From the NCBI GenBank assembly GCA_009602735.1, contig WELA01013233.1:90013-124286 (forward strand): 34,274 nt of DNA, given 5' to 3'. The stretch comes from Mesotaenium endlicherianum. Lineage: Eukaryota > Streptophyta > Zygnematophyceae > Zygnematales > Mesotaeniaceae. Position numbers and translations under genes: made by a program. Shown here in pieces: positions 1-10,709 of this stretch (position 1 is the first letter of the stretch; every line of letters begins with the position of its first letter). Under the pieces are notes generated by a model. The model searched no databases. It had not been told where the DNA came from and saw only the letters and a program-made list of their open reading frames with translations.

Positions 1-37
1 CCCCCCACCCCCGCCACCTTGTCGCGGATGCCACCAG

Positions 38-3000
38 GTGCTGAGGTTCTTGCTCTCCAACCTGAGGTGGTGGCTGGACGAGTACAAATTTGACGGGTTC
101 CGCTTTGACGGCGTCACCTCCATGATGTACACCCACCACGGCCTCCAGGTGCGCCTTCTGCCGCACCCTTCCGATGCTCCGCCGCCGGCTCGCAGAGCTC
201 CCCCACCCTCCCTCTTTCCCTCACTCTCGTCTTTCCCTCGCACTTTTCCCTATTTCCTTTCTCTCCTTCCCATGTGCTTGAGACGTCGCATGAGACGTGG
301 CATCCTCCTTAGAACAGCTGCTCCTTCTGCAGTAACGCTGCTGCTAGCATGTTTCCGTGCTGCTGTGGTCAGAGCATGCACAGTGCTTCGTTTGCTACAT
401 GCGGCGGGCTGCAGCTGGTTAGTGAGGCCTCTAGGACCCCTGCGTGTGAGAATGCCTATGTTTCGTCGCAAAGCCATGTGGCAATGCACTCCTTTCTCTT
501 CCTTTGTCCACGTCTTCTCCGCAAGCCTGCTTCCTTCATCAGACACACGCACTTGTGTGCGTTCTTATCCATCTGTACTCGATGATTCTTCCAACAACCC
601 GTGTTCTTGCCTGCTGGAATAGTTGGTTGTGTGTGAGCGCATGTGTGTGTGTGTGTGTGTGTGTGTCTGTTGACCCTTCACATACTGGATTAGCAGGACT
701 GGTTGCCTGACAGACTGGCGGCTGACACCACCAGTTGGGATCTCCGGTGCATGTGAATGTGGTGTGGGGGGTGGGGGGAATGCAGATGGTGTTCACGGGC
801 AACTACGGCGAGTACTTTGGGCTCTCCACCGACGTGGAGGCCGTGAACTACCTCATGCTGGCCAACGACCTCGTGCATGGCATCAACCCCCACGCCATCA
901 CCATCGGCGAGGACGTACGCTCTCCTTCCCCGCTTCCATTGTGTATCAGTCACCTGGCCTCGCCACGTGGCTCAATGTGCTGCCAGCTGTGTTGATGCTC
1001 TTCAAGCCTGGATAGCGCGGGGAGAGCCGCAAACAGGGGGTGGAGGGGGCGGGGGGGGGGCAGTATGCTGGTGCCTGTTGGCAGTGCACATTTGCCTTTG
1101 GGCTAGCGGTCTCCCACCTCGCCTCTACTCTCCGCTCCTGTCCTCTCCTCCCGCTCTTGTCCTCCCCTCTCCTCGTCTCTCCGCTCCTCTGTCTTAAGGT
1201 GCGGGCGCGTGGTTAATGCGGAATATGCATGCTTGTACAACAGTTGGACTTTGGAGGGCTCAAGGGTGGCTGTACAGGCTGCTGTTGCAGGATGACGGGG
1301 CCTGGCTCTGTGTGCTAGGGCCGAGAAGGACAAGACAAGCGGAGCTTAGCAACAGGATCACCAAGAACATGCGCGAGGGTCACATGCAAGATATTGCAAC
1401 GTATGTGGTGTACTTGTACGCATATGTACGGTTTCTGTGTGAGCTGAACAAGGTTGGCGGCAGAGCTGAACTCGCAGTCTCGGCTTCTGGGCTGATGGTG
1501 ATGGTGAGCACAGAAGCATGCGTGGCAGGATCTGATGATCGAGTGTCTCACCACGTGATCTGCAGGTGAGTGGCATGCCAACGCTGTGCCGCCCCGTCGC
1601 AGAGGGTGGCGTTGGATTCGACTACCGCCTGCAGATGGCCATTGCTGACAAGTGGATTGAGATTCTGTCGGAGTGAGCCCCCAACCCATCCCCCCCACAC
1701 ACCCCCCCNCTGGCTCCGTGTCCTTGTCCTTGTCCTTGTCCCCTTTCCTGTCGCGTGCTGAAGGGGTTGCGTGCCCCCCGTGTGCTGCGCTCCTGCCACC
1801 TGGCTCCTCCTCCTCCTCCTCCTCCTCCTCCGCTGCAGGCGTGTACGAGTCTTTTGACACCCTCTGCATCTACCTCGAGAGCGACCAAGCATCCTCCCCC
1901 TCCGCTGCACCCTCCCCCCCCCCCTCCCCTAGTTCATAGGCCCAATCTTGTTGTGTTGTTGCTTGGCTACCTCTTATGGTGTGCCCACTTCTTTTTCGAG
2001 CTATCTGGTGATCCCTGCAGGCGTCGTGAGCACGCAGCACGAGCTCACTGTGCGGCAGAGAGATGGTAGTGCTGTGCACCCAACCCTTTACCGAATGTTA
2101 TGTGGCCGCATATCTGGTATATCATTCGTTGGTTGATATGTCTGGGGCTTGTGGGAGGCCACTTGGCGGCAGGGTGAGGCAGCTTCTCAGCTGCCAGCCT
2201 GCAGAGAGCTTTCTCTGTGAGCTTTGAAACCTCGCACGCCAGCTCGCAGGGTCAGTGAGCTGGATGAGGCACATGTGACAAGGATCCCGGTCTCCTCACC
2301 TGTGTGCGCGCGTGTGTGCGTGTGTGCGCGTGCGCGTGCAGGCTGAAGGATGAGGAGTGGGACATGGGCAACATCATCCACACGCTGACCAACAGGAGGT
2401 GGAAGGAGAAGTCGGTGGCATACGCCGAGAGCCACGACCAGGCGCTGGTTGGCGACAAGACCATTGCCTTCTGGCTCATGGACAAGGTACGCACATGCAC
2501 TCGCACGTATGCGTACCAGCGTCCCTCGCACTGCCTGCCTGCTGGTTTGCGAGGTGTCTTAGCCCGGCTTCCACGAGCCGTGTCCTGCCTTTTTGCTTTG
2601 ATTGTGACTCCCACAGTTTAGCTGTGTCGATGATAGCTGGGGCCCATGTGCCTGCAAGGTGCTCCGGATGTTCTTTGCTTTGCTGGTTTGAAGTAACAAG
2701 GTTGCACGGGGAGGGGAGAATAATTGTTTGGACAAACAGTTGAGGAACAGCCGTATCAGAAAATTATTAGGATGGAGGAACATATTCCCCCCCTGGGCCC
2801 CTCAACAGATTCTGTGTTTCCCTGATCTGGGTGCTGTGGTGCGCTGTTAGTGGCAAGAAGAGCGCACGCCTCAGAGCCTGAGCCGGGCGCATGCATGTCA
2901 CTTCCCGCCTCCTGGTCTCTCTGCGGCTCCCTCCTGGCCGTCTGCTCCCTCTTGCACTCCGATGGGCAAGCACCTGCACTGTCACAGGAATGTGGGGGAT

Positions 3001-3749
3001 GCGTTTGCGGTAAGTGGCGCGTTCTGATCGAACTTTGTTTGGTGCTGCTCTCTCAGGACATGTACGACTTCATGGCCCTGGACGGGCCGTCGACGCCCGC
3101 CGTTGATCGCGGCATCGCCATCCACAAGATGGTGCGCCTCATCACCCTGGCTCTCGGAGGCGAGGGTTACCTTAACTTCATGGGCAACGAGTTTGGCCAC
3201 CCTGGTATGTACACACGCGTGGGCTTGCGCCTCTCCGCTCGTTCCTCCCCCTTCTTCTTCTCCTCCTCCTCCTCCTGCTCCCCACGTTTCCTTCTTCGGC
3301 TAGCCCCTCCAGCTCCTCTGAAGACTTCTGAGATGTGTGGTGCTCGTGCCAGTTTGCCAGGATTGGTATGGGTACGCTGCTAGCTGGAGACTAGGTTGAC
3401 TCTAAATCTACTTGCATTCCCTGTCACCCTTCCTCAGCTGCATCTCCCCTACTACCCCCCCCCACCACAATATATGTCCTGCTCCTTGAGTTCCGCCTTA
3501 CCTCATTTTTCGCCGCTGGACTACATTCTCTTGAGGGGCCATACATGCGTGACACACTTCGAAAGTTGTGGCCAGGGGGCGTGAATGAGCTGACTCTGTT
3601 TCTCCCCTCCCCCTTCCTCCCGCCTCGTGTTTCCGGCAAGTGCAGAGTGGATTGACTTCCCCCGCTCCGATTTCACCACCCCTGCTGGCAAGTTCATTCC
3701 AGGGAACAACAACAGTTACCACCTGTGCCGCCGTCGCTTCGACCTCGTG

Positions 3750-3805
<56 letters not shown>

Positions 3806-5686
3806 CAGTTCCTGTGCGAGCACTTTCTGTGCACGAAATCAAACTGTGTGTTTGTGTACGATTGCTGTCCATAAGATTACACAAACACCGTATCTGGTGG
3901 TGGCAGTGACGAGGCACGAGAGCGCACATAGAGCTGCCCGCAATCGGTGAAACTGATTGCCATATAAGCACGACGGCTGTAGTATCTTAGTGCTGATATG
4001 TGATGGCGAGCGTGGGTGAGAATGTGCAGGCTGATGCCAACTACCTGCGCTACAAGGGGCTCAACGACTTTGACGCTGCCATGCACGCCTGCGAGAACAA
4101 ATACGGGGTACGCACACGCACACTCACTCTCAGCCCCAGCCCCAGCCCCAGCCCCAGCCCCTCCAAGAGTTAGCGCTTGCAAACCTGCAGGATGTTTCAG
4201 GGCTCGTAGCGGGCTCGGACTTTTACAGGTTGTGGCTGGCAGAGGCGCATCTGGTGTGACTGCCGTGTTTTTCCTGCATGGGGGCATCGTCTTCCCCAGC
4301 TTCTGGATCTCTCATCTCCTTGCTTGCTTGCTGTCCTTGTGATGCTTGGCCCCTTCTCTCTCTAGCCCGCCCCTGTGCTCAAATCCATATTACCCCTCTC
4401 CCTATTCCTTGATGTTTTCTTTCCCCTCTTCCCTCCTCCTCCATTATGTCCAGGGGGGGGGGCTCTTGTTCTCTCCTGCCCGTGCATGCATGCATGCCGG
4501 CGCACCTGTCTTGACGTCACACCCGGGCCGCATGCGCGCAGTTCATGGTGTCGGAGCACCAGTACGTGTCGCGCAAGGACGAGGCGGACAAGTTGATAGT
4601 TTTTGAGCGCGGAGACCTCGTGTTTGTGTTCAACTTCCACTGGTCCAACAGCTACACCGACTACCGCGTCGGGTGCCTGAAGCCCGGCAAGTACCAGGTG
4701 CGTGCGCTTGCAGCAGCAGCGGCTGCGGCATTGTTTGATTGGCCATGGTGGCACACAAGTGACGTCTGCACATACTTATTCGTGCGTACTTCATTCTGTG
4801 CATGCGTGCGGCAGCAGCAGCTGCAGCACTGTTTGTTTGACTACTGTGGCATGCATCTCCTGCACGTGCTTATGTTCGTGTGTGACTGCGTGCGTGCGCT
4901 TGCAGCAGCACCAGCTGTGGTAGCGTGGCTTGTTCAACTCCTGTGGCTTGCATGTACCTCCTGCACGTGCTTGTGTGTGCTGGGGGCTGCTTCTGCTTGG
5001 GCAACACCTGTCCTAATTATGCACCTCAGCGCTTTGCGCAGCTTGGGCAGTGACTAGAGATTGACATGTGTTCAAGCACATGTGCCCGTGCGTGTATACC
5101 AGCTGTCCTCTGTACCCGTTCAGTGCGTACCGTGTGTGGTATGCGCATATGCTTGTGCATGAGAACCAGTCGTACTTCTCTGTTACCAACTGCTGTGCGC
5201 TGCATGTCTGGATGGCAGATGGTGCTGGACTCTGACGAGCGCGCCTTTGGCGGCTTCGGCAGGCTCGACCCCAACGCCACTTTCTTCACCCAAGTACGGC
5301 TTGCTTGCTCGCTCTTTTGCTCTACTCTCAAGTGTGTTTCTGAAGGGTTTAAAGGGTCTCTGCCGGTATACTGTGGATATTCTCCCCTTCCATGCCGACT
5401 GCTGTTGAGTGCAGTGGTGATCTCCAGGAGGCACGAGTGGGGGAAAGGGAAGGGGGGGGGGGAGTGGGTGCAGGAAGTGCAGAGGCTTTCAAAGACAAGA
5501 ACGAGGCTCACACTCATTGGCTGGCTGTGTGTGCTTTGTTTTATGGGCTTGCTCTCTTTGCAGGAGGGCTACCATGACAGCAGGCCCCACTCGTTCATGG
5601 TCTACACGCCCTCCAGGACCGCTGTTGTGTACGCGCTTGTGGAGCCAGCTGCCGAGAGCGCAGCGACCAAGGTCGTGGACGTCTAG
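38..5686 (+). CDS. SBE: Starch/1,4-alpha-glucan branching enzyme, C-terminal ten exons (5' end outside window)
   Basis: Branching enzyme of the GH13 family, which cuts alpha-1,4 glucan chains and rejoins them as alpha-1,6 branches; in the green lineage it acts on starch in the plastid. Exons by frame and GT-AG phase: 38-148, 786-914, 1566-1672, 2342-2486, 3057-3204, 3646-3746, 4030-4107, 4542-4697, 5219-5293, 5564-5686; together 1173 nt (390 codons plus stop), every junction in phase. The GH13 catalytic residues are visible: the nucleophile Asp in [12 protein letters not shown] (exon 1), the acid/base Glu in ITIGED (end of exon 2) and the stabilising Asp in AESHDQ (exon 4). [17 protein letters not shown] spans exons 5-6 and the C-terminal beta domain (FVFNFHWS, then [12 protein letters not shown]) follows. 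The sequence resembles plant branching enzymes more than bacterial GlgB (inference). It ends on TAG. The N-terminal domain and the start of the barrel are missing to the left. Confidence 0.96.
643..668. repeat. (TG)n microsatellite in a branching-enzyme intron
   Basis: A run of about 12 TG units with one interruption, in the intron between exons 38-148 and 786-914. Confidence 0.93.
3752..3806. repeat. (TC)n-(TA)n compound microsatellite at a 5' splice site
   Basis: About 18 TC units followed by about 10 TA units begin five bases after the donor of branching-enzyme exon 3646-3746. Confidence 0.95.
4131..4160. repeat. CCCCAG hexanucleotide repeat
   Basis: About five CCCCAG units lie just after the donor of exon 4030-4107. 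The minus strand has five consecutive G4 runs separated by CT, a strong G-quadruplex pattern. Confidence 0.92.
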
Positions 5687-5990
5687 ACAATGGAGGCTGC
5701 CTGAGGTTGCTTTCAGGCGAGGAAGGATTTGAAGGTGCTTTCCTGCGGAGCTCTGTTCCCTGTCTGTGGGACAAACTCAGAAGGCTGTGGTATCAGTAGC
5801 TTGCCCCTGCGGCGCCATGTTGGCACACAATGTGAGCTGGGGTGCGCTCGGTGTTGCGGCTAGGCACTGTACAATCATCGCTAGTAGAACTTGTCACGGG
5901 AGACAAGCCCCCGACAGCGTTTTATCGTCGGCTCATTTATGTTGTCTTGGTTTTGGATGTAGGTAATCCATTGTAATACAATTAGGCTGT
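5687..5990 (+). terminator. 3'UTR of the branching enzyme with a TGTAA poly(A)-like signal
   Basis: After the TAG at 5684-5686 no coding frame continues. The pentamer TGTAA occurs at 5972-5976, about 290 nt past the stop. TGTAA is the usual near-upstream polyadenylation element in many green algae (established knowledge), so cleavage shortly after about 5990 is likely. The position is inferred; no transcript evidence is available. Confidence 0.45.
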
Positions 5991-7060
5991 GGATTAAGTT
6001 GCACCAGGCAAGGGCCTGTTGAGGCTCTGAAGGTCTATGATGTAGGGTGCAAGCCCTAGGCTGCATAGAAGAGAGGGAGCATACTCTTAGCTTAATGTGG
6101 CGTGATTTTTAATCTGACCGTTTTCCACATGTATTATCTTCTAATTCTTCGACAGGACATGTTTACAATGTATGCAAGAGATTTGCACAAGATAAATCTC
6201 TCAAAGCCGCTGCTAAAATATTATATGCTATGTACTCTTCGCTGGTCGACTTAGGATGCTTGGTCTCATGGGTGGCACCCATAAGTAAGAAACAACATAT
6301 AAGAAAAACTGGGGTACACTCCACACGGTGGTGCTGATGGTTTACTTCATGGTCGACCAGATCCTCATTTTAAAGATGTGTTTGACGTCGAGATGTTGGT
6401 CCTTCTGCTCAGCACAGGACCTTACATCACAGTATACATGTAACCTTCTTTGCATAGTGCATCTAAGCGCTTACTAAGAAAATGGAACTACCTACGGACT
6501 ACATAATTTATTTTACTGTGGCACTGACCCTGACTTCGTCACTCCACAGCGTCGGTTCACCAATGCATAGAAGAAGTAAATCCCTAGTGTTATCTCACAC
6601 TGCGCTCATGTTTTGCTAATAAACTGATGCACTACATTAAGCATTTATATATGAATGTCTATGACTAGCTATCAGAAGCTACAGTGCTCCTCATTTCACC
6701 AGCAAATTAGTGCCTGCAGACCTTGCATAAGGAAGTCTACCTGAACAAACTCAGCTCAAGCAGCTGTATATGTACATGTATATGCAGCAGGTACTTGAAC
6801 CTGGAGTAGCCCTCTTACTTCCTCGCAATGACTATGAATTGAGCCTGGGCCTTAGCATACACCACACCATCTGGCCCGTCGCTCAGAGTAGCTCTCAAGT
6901 AAAGCTGCACATTCACAATCCATGTCCTTTGTGTCAAAACACGACCAGTCGCGGTTCATGCATGGGCAAGCCCAACATCACTTTAAAAAGACCCCCATCT
7001 TACGTGACCGAGAGCCAGCAATACACTAAAATGTAGAGGATTGATTGTCGAGCGTGAGCC
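5990..7060. other. Intergenic DNA, no gene seen
   Basis: AT-richer stretch between the branching enzyme and the minus-strand genes. Short open frames (for example 6770-7036 on the plus strand) show no family motif, no splice-consistent extension and no codon regularity. I see no tRNA, no long repeat and no transposon end here. Confidence 0.5.
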
Positions 7061-7067
7061 TTAGATC

Positions 7068-7541
7068 CTACGGACCCATCAATAAGGCAACTTGCGACGC
7101 TAGAAAAGAGCAGCTGCGCATGCTCGCGGCATGGACAAGCTGGTGCTTAGAAGGCGATAAAATCACCATCCAACCAGACAAGAACAGACGCAACTCCCCC
7201 CCATCCCCTCGCACCCCCCCTCCCGGCTTCCTTCTTTCACCAAACCAGCAGAAAGAAGAAGCGAGAAGCAAGCAAGAACAACGCAGCCGGGAAAAAATGG
7301 GCGATGACGACGGCCTCACGGCTACAGCCGAGGAGCCTAAGTAGATGATGTCCCCACAAAGAGGGCACTGAATAAAGAAAGCCTTGAAGTTCAAAGGTTT
7401 GTCGTAGATTCCGCAGTTGTGGCACTTACGCAGTATCTGTAAAAAGCGCCAGCTGGTGGCTGGTCAGGACCATCGTACCTTTCGGCGATCGCGCTTTTCG
7501 ACCTCCGCTCGCAGGCAGCCAGCATGCTTCGTTGGGAAGGG
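7068..7541 (-). CDS. Candidate minus-strand gene fragment with a zinc-ribbon-like CxxC...CxxC
   Basis: Two minus-strand exons can be joined in phase: 7541-7479 (polypyrimidine tract then AG; donor GTACGA) and an exon starting at 7436 after a tract ending TTTTTACAG. The intron is 42 nt. The second exon begins ILRKCHNCGIYDKP and, 15 residues after the second Cys, has CPLCGD, giving Cys-x2-Cys...Cys-x2-Cys as in zinc ribbons. Downstream of about 7340 the frame stays open to a TAG near 7068 but becomes Ser/Leu-rich and unconvincing, so the true 3' end may be an undetected donor. No family is recognised. The short intron matches those in the neighbouring minus-strand genes. Chance assembly is possible. 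Confidence 0.27.
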
Positions 7542-7709
7542 CTGCTTTTTGGCGCAGTCCCGGAAAAAAGAGCAGCACGCAAGACGAGAAAGAAAGATCA
7601 AGGCGGACAAAGAGAGGAACGTGAGGCTTCCAAGTGATCACAACTATGTTAGAAAACTCGCACCAGTTGGACTCCCCGTTGCATACCCAGCCAAGCCTTA
7701 CTATTTTGT

Positions 7710-9881
7710 CTAATGTTGTCTTGCTTCTATAACATCCCGACAAAGGGAATCTTCCTGCAATGACGAAAGAGGGCCTCCAATGACCGTAAGGAAAGGAGCA
7801 AAAGGGGGGGTGAAAGTAGAGTAGAGGGGCCGGAAGGATAGTCTGCTTTGATATTCACTGCCAGCAAAGAGTGTACTTCAGTGGGCACATCTCACGCACA
7901 GTGTACACCGCTGTTTTTGGCTTTCAGCTTTCATTCCATAGATGTATATTTTGAGGCACTTGGACGCCTCCAAAGCCTGTGCTAGAAAAATACATCTTTC
8001 TATCTGATGCACGTTGCAATTGATGCGTCCATAATGTATGGCAGCAGCGCACCTGATGAGCAATTTAGCTAATGAGCCTCACCTTGCGGTAGTCGACACT
8101 GAGACTTGTCGTAAATCCCGGCCCCAGGTTCAGCGAGGCTGCCCATCAGAAACTTGACGGAAGAGCCTCAAAGCATGAAACGTGGCATGTTCTTGCAAGT
8201 TGCTACCACCTGTCCCTTTCCTCCCCAGCCCTGTAATTTCTCAGGTACCAAGCGGGTTGTTTCCACTTTAGGTAGCACTACAAGCTCTGCAGCCTTTTAA
8301 AATAGTAACACAAGAGGCTGCTCGGCTTGGAGAGAAGGCAGAACAAACAGAGTGGAGAGGAGACTGCCAAGTGCGATGGAGGCACTATTGCACATCTGTT
8401 CTATGGGCACATTGTTTTATAGAGCGAGCAAAGGAGGAGGTGGAGGCGAAGTGCGAGGCCAGAGCAAGAGGAGGGCTCTCACCAAACAGAACCCCGAAGC
8501 TCTCGTCGAACGCAAACGCAATGGCGCCCCCGTGCACAATGTGCTGATGCGCCACCATGTCCCTGCTTGCAGGAATGGATTGATTGCCACACGCCACACG
8601 CCACACGCCACACGGCCTCCAGAGTCAGGAGCTTTGCAATCATAGCTGGGGAGTCTCTTATCCACACCCTTGCGCCAGCTGTTTGACTGATTGGGCTCGC
8701 TCATGCACACGCAGGTGCAGGAAAGTGGGCTGCAATGGATTGGCAGTCAGGACGCAAGTGCTGAAGCCTGACGATGCTGATCAGTAATGACTGCAGACTG
8801 GCTACGCTACTGTGCGTCAACGCGCTGCTCCAGCTGCTGCTACTGCTGCTACTGCTGCTGCTGCTGCTGTTGCTGCTGCACCCCAGCACCCCTGGGCCCG
8901 CTGACGCGTGAGGCTGACTTGTTGGCTCTGGCTGGCTGGCTCGCCCGGTGGCGAAGGGAGGGAGGGAGGGAGGAAGGAAGGGGGGAAGGGGACTCACTTG
9001 CCCAGCGTCCAGACGGAGGTGAGCACAGGCTTGTCCTGGTGCATGTAGAAGCGCACGTGGTCTATCATGCCCTGCCCCACCAGGACCTCCTTCTGCACTC
9101 CCCTCCCCCCACCCACCCCCCATGCACACCATCACCGCTGCCATCAGCATTGTTCTCACAGATGCATACTGGGACAAGGGGAGGTCAGGCGGTCTCCATC
9201 AGGCCCGGCGTATGGTTCTGCTGCAGCGTGCGTCCTATGGAACTGTTGGTTCTGCTGCAGCGTGCGTCCTATGGAACTGTTGCTTATGACGTGGAAGCGG
9301 CCAAGCTCGTGAAGGGATATTGAATGCAAACTTCAGAGAAGGAAAGAGAAAGCCACAAGCATCACACATGTAGCAGTTATTGGAATTATAGAGACTGCAC
9401 CACTGCTGCTCGAGCGTGCATGTATGTGGCATGGGGGAGCGTATCGACGGCATTCCACAGAGTTCAGGACATTGTGTACCCCTCATGCGTGCATGCATGT
9501 AAACCTGCTCTTAATTTCTGGAAGTTTGATGCTACCCTGTTGCGCGCTTACTACAGGAGAAAGTATAGAAAGATAGATTGCAGGAATGTAGCCTATGCCC
9601 CCATAGTGGTTGTGCATTCAGGCTGCCGACTTAGCAGCAGCATCAGAAATATCTTAGGCCGAGAAGGTGTATTGTTCGCATAGAGGAAAGGGAAAGGGAA
9701 GGGGAAGGGGAAGGGGGGGGGGGGGAGGATGAGGTGGGCAAGTGAGTGCACACCAGAGTCGCGTGGTCCCACTTCCAGACGTGCGCTGACTCAGATCTAC
9801 TCAGCAGGTAGTTGACGATGTGTGGCGCGTACACCAGGTCCTCTTGCAGTCTCAGATCTCCCTCCCACTCGGGCTGGTCTT
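7710..9881 (-). CDS. HotDog-fold (4HBT/PaaI-type) acyl-CoA thioesterase-like protein
   Basis: Six minus-strand exons join in phase: 9881-9754, 9092-8998, 8562-8483, 8138-8083, 7976-7896, 7754-7710 (stop TAG at 7712-7710). They give at least 160 residues. The diagnostic motif is in exon 3: VHGGAIAFAFDESFG, the HotDog HGG-x(n)-D signature in which the Asp is the usual catalytic residue of PaaI/THEM4-like enzymes. The next exon supplies GPGFTTSLSVDYRK, the typical following beta strand. Known members hydrolyse acyl-CoA or related thioesters; the substrate here cannot be told. The upstream exon contains PEWEGDLRLQEDLVYAPHI. It starts with two nucleotides of a split codon, so at least one more 5' exon should lie above 9881, perhaps in 10.2-10.4 kb where a basic ATG-initiated peptide is possible. 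The last two exons are the least certain. Confidence 0.72.
8834..8880. repeat. CTG/TGC trinucleotide microsatellite in a thioesterase intron
   Basis: Imperfect run of TGC/CTG triplets (about 15 units, interrupted by TAC and TTG) inside the intron between the 9092-8998 and 8562-8483 exons. It creates a misleading Cys-rich frame on the plus strand and a Ser-rich frame on the minus strand. Confidence 0.85.
9214..9281. repeat. 34-bp tandem duplication
   Basis: A 34-bp unit starting GGTTCTGCTGCAG and ending GGAACTGTT occurs twice back to back (9214-9247 and 9248-9281), identical by eye. It lies in the intron between thioesterase exons 9881-9754 and 9092-8998. It is probably a recent slippage or repair duplication. 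Confidence 0.9.
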
Positions 9882-10709
9882 CTGCCAACCCCTCAGAGGG
9901 AGAGCACGCACGTAGGTCAGAATGAAGCTGGGTACAATGATGGACTCAGCACCAAATTCACCGGTGTGTACTGGAGAACAAAGATTTGGTTCAAGTTGCT
10001 GTGAATAATATTGCAGCAGGCCTACCCTCAAGATCTGTGAAACGTTATAGCTCAAGCAGATGTGCGTTCTGTATGTCTAAAGGCCACAATGATTTATTCC
10101 CCACACCCCCCCCCCCACCCCCCCCACTCCCTTCTCTCGCCGCAATCAGGTAGCGCCAATTAAGAATTGAGAATGCAGGTGAAGCAATCCTATCGTGCAA
10201 AAAGGCACGCTGATGGCCCTGTGCATCACACAAGATGACACTGTGCCTCCTACATATGTCGTGCTGCTGATGAAGATAAGAACGCCGTGTCATGGCAAGC
10301 ACTGGACGTCGGCTCTCAGCCGGCGGACCTTGGAACTTGCGCATTTGTGTAGGAATGAGTTTGAGCGCACCAAATGAAAAGGCTCCATCATGTGATAGAA
10401 ATTTGAGGTCAGTCTCAGATGTAGACGGCTCGACAGATGCTTTGTCCCTGCCCTCCCCCCACACCGACCACCACGCCAGCTTGAAGCAGATTAAGAGAGT
10501 GTGCATGCATGTGAGGTGAGAAAGCATACGTGTTATTACAATGGAGAAAGATTGAAGCGTGCCTACGTCATGTAATGTCATCCTTCATTTTCATCGGAGA
10601 ATCAGCAAACAAGAGTCAAGTTCAATTTTCCCATCCCCGCTCTTCCTCCTTCCTCCCGTCTTCATCCCATCTTCCCTCCTTCCCCCCCGCCCCCCGGGGT
10701 GCCCTTCCA
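9882..10709. other. Stretch between two minus-strand genes; possible undetected first exon of the thioesterase
   Basis: It contains a poly-C/poly-G rich run at 10105-10131 and plus-strand pyrimidine tracts at 10640-10700. On the minus strand an ATG-started frame near 10,388 reads MMEPFHLVRSNSFLHKC, basic and free of acidic residues after the first positions, as expected of an organelle targeting peptide. I could not find a donor in the phase needed to reach the exon at 9881, so it is not annotated as coding. Confidence 0.3.

Noticed and set aside
8588..8615. Short CACACGC repeats resembling a small array
   Set aside because: A simple heptanucleotide tandem repeat without spacers; not CRISPR, and the context is eukaryotic.
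8787..9323. Plus-strand open frame of 178 codons with a poly-Cys stretch
   Set aside because: The Cys run is the CTG/TGC microsatellite, and the rest is antisense to a thioesterase exon and its introns, including the 34-bp tandem duplication.
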